Assembly: GCA_025454275.1 (NCBI GenBank)
Contig: JALOOS010000106.1
Coordinates: 1-6,381, forward strand
Source of the DNA: Desulfobacterales bacterium
GTDB lineage: Bacteria; Desulfobacterota; Desulfobacteria; Desulfobacterales; SpSt-501
DNA length: 6,381 nucleotides
Direction: 5' to 3'
Part shown: positions 1 through 4,823 of the stretch, one piece after another
Numbering within the stretch: position 1 is the stretch's first letter
How the letters are laid out: each line of letters opens with the position of its first letter
Position numbers and translations under genes: made by a program
Notes under the pieces: model-generated
The model's database searches: none
Told to the model about the DNA's origin: nothing
Seen by the model: only the letters and a program-made list of their open reading frames with translations

Positions 1-945
1 GGCGTCTGGTTCAGCTACATGGCGCTCTGGTTTCTGTGCGACCCCATGTTTCCGCAGCTTTTCCAGCGCTTCTTCGCGGCCCGCAGCGAAAGGGCGATCG
101 GCCGGATAATGCTGTGTTACCCGCTGGTCTGCACCGTGGTCTTTCTGCCGCCGGTGGCGGTCGGCGTGCTGGGGCATCTCTACTTTCCGGATCTTGCCGG
201 AAAGCAGGCCGACCGCATCCTGCCGATGGTGTTGAACGTGGTGGCGGGCGACGCCATGGCCGCCCTGGTGGCGGCCGCCGGGCTGGCGGCCCTCATGTCG
301 ACGATGGACTCTCAGCTCCTCACGCTGAGCTCGATCTTCACGCGCGACATCCTGCCCGCGCTGCGCCGCACCCCGCCCGCGACGAGCATCCCCGGACGGG
401 TGTTCGTCGTCGGACTTAGCGCCGCCGGGTTGGGGCTGGCCTGGCACCCCCCGGCCACCATCCTCGAGATCGCCACCGAAACCTTTACCGGCCTGGCGGT
501 GCTCTTCCCCACGGTGTTTTTCGGGCTCTACTGGCGCCGCGTCTACCCGGCGGCGGCGCTCTCATCGATTCTCGCCGGCGAGGCCGCTCTCGCCTGTTTT
601 CACTTCAAATGGCTGTCGCCGGACCCGTTTCTGCCGGTGGTGTGGGTGATGCTGATTGCCTGCGGGGTTTATCTGGCCGCCCACGGCCTCGCGGCGCTCC
701 GGCGGGGCGGCCTGAGGCTGGGACGACCGGAGTGGTCGCCGGACCTGGATTTTTGGGCACAGTTCGGGATCTTTCTGCTGGCGATGGACTTCTGGGCCTG
801 GGGCCGGGTGGGGCCGATCGTGGCGGGGCTGCCCGGGTGGATCGCCCACTTTCTCCTGCTGTCGGCCCTTCAGACTGCGGCCATGGCCTTTATGATCCGC
901 CGGTCCGGCAGAGAGCCGGGTTGCCAATCGCCCGAAACCGCTTAA
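1..945 (+). CDS. Sodium:solute symporter family (SSF) permease, C-terminal part
   Basis: Partial gene: the reading frame is open from base 1, so the N-terminal third or so is missing and 314 residues remain. It is an integral inner-membrane protein with several strongly hydrophobic segments (roughly residues 35-60, 80-105, 130-145, 155-175, 185-200, 210-230, 250-275 and 280-298). The hallmark SSF stretch is ALMSTMDSQLLTLSSI (about residues 97-112). Its Ser100-Thr101 pair sits where SSF transporters coordinate the Na2 sodium ion, followed by the usual Asp and a TRD before the next helix. Near the left edge, DPMFPQLFQRFFAARS matches the conserved P..fQR..aA loop of the family. SSF proteins couple sodium entry to uptake of sugars, amino acids or organic acids; the substrate cannot be read from this fragment. 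The Met at 19 is internal, not the start. The next gene follows after 23 nt on the same strand, so co-transcription is likely. Family call is secure, substrate unknown. Confidence 0.9.
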   Translation, partial: GVWFSYMALWFLCDPMFPQLFQRFFAARSERAIGRIMLCYPLVCTVVFLPPVAVGVLGHLYFPDLAGKQADRILPMVLNVVAGDAMAALVAAAGLAALMSTMDSQLLTLSSIFTRDILPALRRTPPATSIPGRVFVVGLSAAGLGLAWHPPATILEIATETFTGLAVLFPTVFFGLYWRRVYPAAALSSILAGEAALACFHFKWLSPDPFLPVVWVMLIACGVYLAAHGLAALRRGGLRLGRPEWSPDLDFWAQFGIFLLAMDFWAWGRVGPIVAGLPGWIAHFLLLSALQTAAMAFMIRRSGREPGCQSPETA

Positions 946-955
946 TGTGGGCGGG

Positions 956-962
956 AAAGGAG
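956..962 (+). promoter_or_regulatory. Ribosome binding site of the Lon-domain gene
   Basis: AAAGGAG lies 6 nt before the ATG at 969. It decides between that start and an in-frame ATG at 945-947 that overlaps the symporter stop codon as TAATG and would add eight residues (MWAGKENY). The Shine-Dalgarno sequence sits inside that short extension, which favours 969. Confidence 0.75.
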
Positions 963-968
963 AACTAC

Positions 969-1628
969 ATGCCCACGATTCCGATCTTCCCCCTGGGGCT
1001 GGTGTTGCTGCCCGGGATGGCGCTGCCCTTGCACATCTTCGAGGAGCGATACAAGCTGATGGTCTCCGAATGCACGGCGGAGGACAAGAGCTTCGGGATC
1101 GTGCTCTTCGACGGCAAGGCCATCCAGACGGCCGGGTGCACGGCCCGCGTGATCGAGGTACTGCACCGTTACGATGACGGCCGCATGGACATTTTGACAC
1201 GGGGCGAGCAGCGCTTCATCGTGCAGGCGCTGATCGAGCAAAAACCTTACATGGAAGCGCGGGTCGCCTACTTCGACGATGACCCGGAGGCGGGTGGGGA
1301 GGAGCTGGCGCCCCTCATCGAGACCGGTGTGAGCCGCCTGCGGAGCCTGGCAGCGATGGGGGGAGCAGTCGATGTCGAGGAGGTGCCCGGCCTGTGGGAC
1401 GCCCGCCGGCTCTCTTTTGCAATCGCCGCGCTGGAGGAGGTCACCCCCAAGGAAAAGCAGCGCTTTTTAGAGATGAGATCGATCGGCAGGCGGTTGCGCG
1501 CGGGAGTGGCCGTGCTGGAACGCCTCATCGAGCGTGCTCAGCTGACGCGGCAGATCCAGACCATCATCGGCGGCAACGGCCGTCCGCCCAAGGGGCTTCT
1601 CGGGAAAATTGCCGAGCCGGAAGAGTGA
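969..1628 (+). CDS. Lon protease substrate-binding (N-terminal) domain protein
   Basis: A 219-residue protein made almost wholly of the Lon N-terminal substrate-binding domain, with no AAA+ ATPase and no Ser-Lys protease domain. The opening MPTIPIFPLGLVLLPGMALP followed by LHIFEERYKLMV is the typical signature of this domain. FGIVLFDG, GCTARVIEV and DGRMDILTRGEQRF give the following beta strands. Residues about 105-200 form a helical, charged C-terminal half, and the tail (PPKGLLGKIAEPEE) is probably flexible. Free-standing Lon-N proteins are common in bacteria and are usually called Lon substrate-binding domain-containing proteins or peptidase S16 homologues. Their role is not well defined; binding of unfolded or client proteins is inferred from full-length Lon, and proteolysis is not expected. 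No signal peptide is visible, so it is cytoplasmic. It probably shares a transcript with the symporter gene. The same frame is open upstream to about 609, but that part lies inside the symporter gene and is not expected to be translated in this frame. Confidence 0.88.
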   Translation: MPTIPIFPLGLVLLPGMALPLHIFEERYKLMVSECTAEDKSFGIVLFDGKAIQTAGCTARVIEVLHRYDDGRMDILTRGEQRFIVQALIEQKPYMEARVAYFDDDPEAGGEELAPLIETGVSRLRSLAAMGGAVDVEEVPGLWDARRLSFAIAALEEVTPKEKQRFLEMRSIGRRLRAGVAVLERLIERAQLTRQIQTIIGGNGRPPKGLLGKIAEPEE

Positions 1629-1672
1629 CGGGTTCGCAGAATTTCATCCGCTCCGTCGCCACGACGAATCCC

Positions 1673-1725
1673 CCTCCCCCGGCCCCTCCCGCAAGGGGAG
1701 GGGAGATAGGACGTGATGGGGGAGG
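1673..1725. repeat. Nested G/C-run palindrome between convergent genes
   Basis: An inner stem pairs CCCCTCCC (1683-1690) with GGGAGGGG (1696-1703) around a 5-nt loop. An outer stem pairs CCTCCCCC (1673-1680) with GGGGGAGG (1718-1725). It fills most of the 103-nt gap between the Lon-domain gene and sppA, which converge here. No T-run follows either stem, so it is not a textbook intrinsic terminator. The pattern resembles dispersed C-run/G-run intergenic repeats seen in several GC-rich genomes. It may act as a transcript end or mRNA-stabilising structure for both genes; that role is inferred. Confidence 0.6.
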
Positions 1726-1731
1726 TCCGCC

Positions 1732-2715
1732 TCACTCCGTCGCCGGCAGCCAGAGATAGTAAAATCCGGCCTGATGCGACGGGGAGATGCGCGGCAGACC
1801 CAGGTCCAACAGCGCGCCTGGCCGGCCGCCCTCGTAGGAGGTCACCGGGTTGTAGATGTTGTCGTTCGGGTTTTCGGTCCGCCGGTAAATGACGATCCGC
1901 GCCGTGTCCGGCAGCCCGGCGCGTTTTCGGGCCTCCTGCAGGGCATCGGGCATGTAGCCGATTGCGTCCACAAGGCCCAGGCTCACGGCGCGCTCCGCCA
2001 GGAACACCCGCGCGGTTGCGATCTCCGCCAGGGCCGCCGCGCCGGCATGGCGGTGGAGGCGTACGAGGTCGCTGAAGCGCTTGCCGAGCTCATCGGTCAT
2101 GGCGTTCATCAGGGACTGCTCCTCCGGGGTCGCGGGCCGGAAGGGCGAGCCGATGTCCTTGTTCACCCCGGACTTGCTCACCTCCACCCCCACACCGATC
2201 TTATCCATCAACCCGGAGACTTTCGGCCGGATGAAAATCACCCCCACTGACCCCGTGACGGTGGTGGGGTGGGCCATGATGTGGTCGGCGGGCAGGGCGA
2301 TGTAATAGCCGCCGGAGGCGGCGACATCGAGCATCGCCGCCGTGACCGGAATCTTGCGCTCCTCCTTGAACCGCATGATCTCGTGGTAGAGGATGTCGCT
2401 GCCGGTCACCGAGCCGCCGGGGGAGTTTATCTGGAGCACAACGGCGCGGACTTGGGGATCCGCGGCGGCTTTGCGAAGGTGCGAGACCACCTCCTGGACC
2501 ATGCTCGGCCGGGTGCGGATCAGTCCCTCCTCGGGGCTGTTCGAGATGACGCCGCGGACGGGGATCACCAGGATTTTTTCCTCGGTCCGGCCCTCCAGGG
2601 TGAATTCCTGGAGCGGATCGGTCTGGCTGGGAAAGAGCTTGATCCGAGGGGCGGCACAGCCGCTGCCCAGCAGGACCAGGGCCGCCAGAATAGCGGATAG
2701 GACGGTTGTCGGCAT
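1732..2715 (-). CDS. sppA: Signal peptide peptidase SppA, lipoprotein form (peptidase family S49)
   Basis: A 327-residue serine protease expected to degrade cleaved signal peptides and other membrane-associated peptides. The N-terminus is a hydrophobic segment ending in a lipobox, LGSGC, giving a predicted lipidated Cys20 with Ala at +2. The S49 core runs about 48-265. LQINSPGGSVTGSD (95-107) is the typical substrate-groove segment, and VAASGGYYIA holds the predicted nucleophile Ser134. The predicted general base is Lys186 in SGVNKDIGSP. The Ser-Lys spacing of 52 equals that of Bacillus subtilis SppA (Ser147/Lys199, from memory), so this is a single-domain short form, unlike the roughly 618-residue two-domain E. 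coli enzyme. A 60-residue tail (about 268-327) follows the core. The start is supported by AGAAGGA (2722-2728) 6 nt upstream and an in-frame stop just beyond it. The n-region lacks Lys or Arg, which is unusual. The gene lies 53 nt downstream of the aldolase gene and is probably co-transcribed with it. Confidence 0.93.
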   Translation of the reverse strand: MPTTVLSAILAALVLLGSGCAAPRIKLFPSQTDPLQEFTLEGRTEEKILVIPVRGVISNSPEEGLIRTRPSMVQEVVSHLRKAAADPQVRAVVLQINSPGGSVTGSDILYHEIMRFKEERKIPVTAAMLDVAASGGYYIALPADHIMAHPTTVTGSVGVIFIRPKVSGLMDKIGVGVEVSKSGVNKDIGSPFRPATPEEQSLMNAMTDELGKRFSDLVRLHRHAGAAALAEIATARVFLAERAVSLGLVDAIGYMPDALQEARKRAGLPDTARIVIYRRTENPNDNIYNPVTSYEGGRPGALLDLGLPRISPSHQAGFYYLWLPATE

Positions 2716-2768
2716 AACGTTTCCTTCTCGCGGACCTCAGCGTCGAGCGACGGCGGGTCTCCGGCGCC

Positions 2769-3662
2769 TCAGGACAAAAGGCCGGCTTCTTTAAGAATGG
2801 TTTGAATTTCCGATTTTTCCCTTTCCGAGGCCGGCAAGAGCGGCGGCCGGGGGTCGCCGCCGTAGTAGCCGAGCATGTCCAGGGCCGCTTTCAGGCCGGG
2901 GACCCCGTAGGTGGCCGTGAGGGCGGTATTGACCGGCAGCATTTTGAGCTGGAGTTTGCCGGCGGCCTCGATTTCGCCTTTTTTGAGCAGGTTGCAGATG
3001 CGGACGCAGGCCCGGGGCGCCACATTGGCGAGGGCGACGATCCCGCCCACGCAGCCCAGCGTGAGGGCGCCGAAGAGGGCCCCGGCGGTTCCGACCAGGA
3101 CGCTGAACTCCTCGGCCACACGGCTCACCATCTCCCCCAGGGTGGAGACGTTGCCGTTGCTGTCCTTGATCCCGATGATGTTGGGGTGCCGGGAGAGTTT
3201 GGCCACAAGTTCCACGCCGAGGCTGATGTGGGTGAACTTGGTGACATTGTAGATCAGAATCGGGATCTCGGCCTGGTCGGCCACGGTCGTGAAGTGCCGC
3301 AGCAAGGCGGCCTCGCTCATGCGGCCCCCGTAGTAGAAGGGGGTCACGACCAGGGCCCCATGGGCGCCGAGCCGGGCGCAGCGGTTGGTGAGCGCGATGG
3401 TGTGCGCAGTGGACTCGCAGCCGGTCCCGGCGATCACCTTCATCCCCGGGGCCGCCGAGGCGACCACGGTCTTGACCACCTCGAGCTTCTCCTCCTCGCT
3501 CAGGAAGACGGACTCGCCGTTCGAGCCGAAGGTGACATAGCCCGATAGGCCGGTCGAGTTCCATCGGGCGATGTTTTCGGCCAACCGGTCGCAGGCGAGC
3601 CGCCCCTCTGAAAAGGGCGTCGGAATAGGGGGGAAGATCCCATGCAGGTCGATGGGTTTCAT
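2769..3662 (-). CDS. DapA-superfamily aldolase, HOGA1-like (probable 4-hydroxy-2-oxoglutarate aldolase)
   Basis: A 297-residue cytoplasmic (beta/alpha)8-barrel class I aldolase of the DHDPS/N-acetylneuraminate lyase superfamily, full length. Lys166 in IIGIKDS is the predicted Schiff-base lysine and Tyr138 in IYNV the catalytic tyrosine. Two features argue against true dihydrodipicolinate synthase. The usual GTTGE is GSNGE (Ser47, Asn48), and the Arg of the DapA YNVPSRT motif is Phe143 here (YNVTKFT). GSNGE, AGTGCEST, VVTPFYYGGRM, HPNIIGIKDS, GVPGLKAALD and GYYGG all recall mammalian HOGA1. Recalled HOGA1 residues Ser77, Asn78, Tyr140, Tyr168, Lys196 and Ser198 map at a constant offset of 30 to Ser47, Asn48, Tyr110, Tyr138, Lys166 and Ser168. 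HOGA1 cleaves 4-hydroxy-2-oxoglutarate to glyoxylate and pyruvate. The start has an excellent Shine-Dalgarno sequence, AAGAAGGAG, 7 nt upstream. It is the first gene of a unit with sppA. Alternatives are another 2-keto-3-deoxy-acid aldolase or dehydratase, or a hydroxyproline-pathway deaminase of the same superfamily. Confidence 0.85.
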   Translation of the reverse strand: MKPIDLHGIFPPIPTPFSEGRLACDRLAENIARWNSTGLSGYVTFGSNGESVFLSEEEKLEVVKTVVASAAPGMKVIAGTGCESTAHTIALTNRCARLGAHGALVVTPFYYGGRMSEAALLRHFTTVADQAEIPILIYNVTKFTHISLGVELVAKLSRHPNIIGIKDSNGNVSTLGEMVSRVAEEFSVLVGTAGALFGALTLGCVGGIVALANVAPRACVRICNLLKKGEIEAAGKLQLKMLPVNTALTATYGVPGLKAALDMLGYYGGDPRPPLLPASEREKSEIQTILKEAGLLS

Positions 3663-3706
3663 TCAATGGCTCCTTCTTAAGGCGACTGTTTTTTCGACAG
3701 AGCTTC

Positions 3707-3735
3707 CTTATATCGCAAGGATCCCCCCATGTCAC
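3707..3735 (-). promoter_or_regulatory. Predicted sigma70-type promoter of the aldolase-sppA unit
   Basis: On the - strand, GTGACA (3730-3735) matches the -35 consensus at 5 of 6 positions. TATAAG (3707-3712) matches the -10 consensus at 5 of 6, and the spacer is 17 nt. Transcription would begin near 3700, leaving a leader of about 38 nt that contains the strong Shine-Dalgarno sequence at 3670-3678. A short inverted repeat, TCCTT (3705-3709) / AAGGA (3717-3721), straddles the -10 and could be an operator half-site pair, but it is only 5 bp per arm. Confidence 0.6.
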
Positions 3736-3754
3736 GACCTCCGGCGCCACCATT

Positions 3755-3783
3755 TTGAAATTGACGGCGGACCGGTGTATAGT
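3755..3783 (+). promoter_or_regulatory. Predicted sigma70-type promoter of the FAH-family gene
   Basis: TTGAAA (3755-3760) and TATAGT (3778-3783) are separated by 17 nt, each close to consensus. Transcription would begin near 3790, leaving a leader of about 80 nt. The -35 box lies 19 bp from the -35 box of the divergent aldolase promoter, so a single regulator bound between them could affect both. Confidence 0.6.
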
Positions 3784-3792
3784 CGCGCCGCC

Positions 3793-3854
3793 GACCGGCA
3801 CGCAGCCCGCGGGCGACGGGTGCCGGTCCGTCATTTCCATGGGCGCAGGCGCCC
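3793..3854 (+). promoter_or_regulatory. Structured 5' leader of the FAH-family gene (two hairpins)
   Basis: The first hairpin pairs GACCGGCAC (3793-3801) with GTGCCGGTC (3820-3828), 9 perfect base pairs, and its loop contains the perfect palindrome GCCCGCGGGC (3805-3814). The second pairs GGGCG (3841-3845) with CGCCC (3850-3854) around CAGG and ends 5 nt before the Shine-Dalgarno sequence at 3860-3866. No T-run follows either stem. It does not match any riboswitch I recognise. A GC-rich leader can form such stems by chance, but the 9-bp stem starts right at the predicted transcript 5' end. Confidence 0.4.
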
Positions 3855-3870
3855 GGATGAAGGAGGCCCC

Positions 3871-4635
3871 ATGCCATCGTCGGTCCGAAACTATGTGCGC
3901 TACGAACAGAGCGGGAAGGTTTCTTACGGAGTGCTTGACGGGGAGCGGGTCACGCGGGTCGACGGGGATATCTTTACCGGCGCGGAGCCGACCGGTGAGA
4001 GTATCCGCCGCAGCGAGGTGCGTCTGCTCTGGCCCTGCGAGCCCACCAAGATCATGGCTGTCGGATTGAACTACAAAAGCCACCTGGGCGATCGGCCGGC
4101 TCCCTCCCGGCCCGAGCTCTTCTTCAAACCGGTCTCGGCCCTGCTCCCGCCGGAGGGGACGATCCGCATCCCGGAGGGGGCCGGGAATGTCCACTTCGAG
4201 GGAGAGCTTGTCATCGTGATCGGCCGGAAAACCAAGGCGGTCTCGCCCGAGGAGGCTTGGGGCTCGATCTTCGGCTTCACCTGCGGCAACGACGTCAGCG
4301 AGCGGGACTGGCAGAAGGGGGACCTGCAGTGGTGGCGGGCCAAGGGCGCGGACACCTTTGCGCCGCTCGGGCCGGCCGTCGCCGTCGGCCTGGACTACCG
4401 CTCCTGCCGGATCCAGACCCGCGTCAACGGCGCGGTGAAGCAATCCCAATTCCTGAGCGATCTCCTGTTCGACCCGTCCGTGGTGGTGAGCCACGCCAGC
4501 CGCGCCCTCACCCTCCACCCCGGGGATGTGATCTACACCGGGACCCCGGGGACCACCAGCGCCCTGAAGCCGGGCGACACGGTCGAGGTGGAAATCGACG
4601 GGATCGGCATTCTAAAAAACAGCGTGGCAGCATAA
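3871..4635 (+). CDS. Fumarylacetoacetate hydrolase (FAH)-family protein, FAHD1/YcgM-like
   Basis: A 254-residue soluble protein of the FAH superfamily, typical length for a single-domain bacterial member. An N-terminal segment (1-58) precedes the catalytic fold. VGLNYKSH (64-71) opens the domain with the predicted catalytic His71. HFEGELVIVIG supplies metal ligands Glu110 and Glu112, and GNDVSERD supplies Asp141; the Glu110-Asp141 spacing of 31 equals that recalled for human FAHD1 (Glu71/Asp102). KGADTFAPLGP (158-168), VNG (185-187) and GDVIYTGTPGT (218-228) are further family signatures. Members bind Mg2+ or Mn2+ and hydrolyse C-C bonds in acylpyruvates or beta-diketo acids, or decarboxylate oxaloacetate; the exact substrate cannot be read here. 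The acidic partner of the His, usually Glu in an HxxE motif, is Asp74. The start is set by AAGGAGG (3860-3866), 4 nt before ATG. The gene is divergent from the HOGA-like aldolase and convergent with glcF, suggesting a shared role in 2-oxo acid or glyoxylate metabolism. Its TAA stop lies inside the terminator stem. Confidence 0.9.
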   Translation: MPSSVRNYVRYEQSGKVSYGVLDGERVTRVDGDIFTGAEPTGESIRRSEVRLLWPCEPTKIMAVGLNYKSHLGDRPAPSRPELFFKPVSALLPPEGTIRIPEGAGNVHFEGELVIVIGRKTKAVSPEEAWGSIFGFTCGNDVSERDWQKGDLQWWRAKGADTFAPLGPAVAVGLDYRSCRIQTRVNGAVKQSQFLSDLLFDPSVVVSHASRALTLHPGDVIYTGTPGTTSALKPGDTVEVEIDGIGILKNSVAA

Positions 4636-4672
4636 AACCGTATCCCACCAAACAGGTGGGATACGGTTTTAT
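4632..4672. terminator. 18-bp perfect-stem intrinsic terminator
   Basis: Bases 4632-4649 (ATAAAACCGTATCCCACC) pair perfectly with 4655-4672 around the 5-nt loop AAACA. The GC-rich stem core is flanked by an A-run on the left and TTTT on the right, so it can work in both directions. It ends the FAH-family transcript; the stop codon (4633-4635) is part of the left arm. Confidence 0.9.
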
Positions 4673-4692
4673 CCAGTGTGTTTTCAAAGATA

Positions 4693-4823
4693 ATAAAAAG
4701 CGGTCTATCGGGCTGTCAGCCAAGGCGAGCGGCATTTTGGCAAGCGGAGCATATTGGCCAATATGTGAGCATTGCCAAAATGCCGATCAACGCCGGATCA
4801 CAGCCCGAGAGGCCGCTTTTTAT
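4693..4823. repeat. 131-bp near-palindrome, candidate MITE/REP-like element or bidirectional terminator
   Basis: The element is symmetric about position 4758. ATAAAAAGCGG (4693-4703) pairs with CCGCTTTTTAT (4813-4823), and CGGGCTGT (4709-4716) with ACAGCCCG (4800-4807). GGCG (4724-4727) pairs with CGCC (4791-4794), and the 14 bases at 4730-4743 (CGGCATTTTGGCAA) pair perfectly with 4772-4785. The core CATATTGGCCAATATG (4750-4765) is itself a perfect palindrome. No long open frame lies within it. It is visibly more AT-rich at its core and ends than the neighbouring genes. A-run/T-run termini next to GC stems allow termination in either direction, and for glcF this is the only terminator-like structure before the FAH one. 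The length and nested symmetry also suit a small non-autonomous mobile element, but no transposase or clear target duplication is visible. Confidence 0.75.

Noticed and set aside
609..968. 120-residue N-terminal extension of the Lon-domain protein
   Set aside because: The frame stays open but lies inside the symporter gene, is low in complexity, and the conserved Lon-N domain begins exactly at the ATG at 969, which has a good ribosome binding site.
1774..2794. Several + strand open frames opposite sppA
   Set aside because: They are antisense to a gene with intact catalytic motifs and show no domain of their own.
2769..3662. Dihydrodipicolinate synthase (dapA) of lysine synthesis
   Set aside because: The TT pair and the Arg required for DapA substrate binding are replaced by Ser-Asn and Phe, and no lysine-pathway gene is adjacent.
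2791..4518. 575-codon open frame on the - strand
   Set aside because: It overlaps the aldolase gene in another frame and runs antisense to most of the FAH gene. Its composition is Arg/Gly/Pro-rich low complexity with no family motifs, as expected for a shadow frame in GC-rich DNA.
4693..4823. CRISPR repeat or tRNA/small RNA gene
   Set aside because: The sequence is one palindrome with no repeat-spacer pattern, and the arms do not fold as a cloverleaf. The simplest reading is a hairpin element or terminator.
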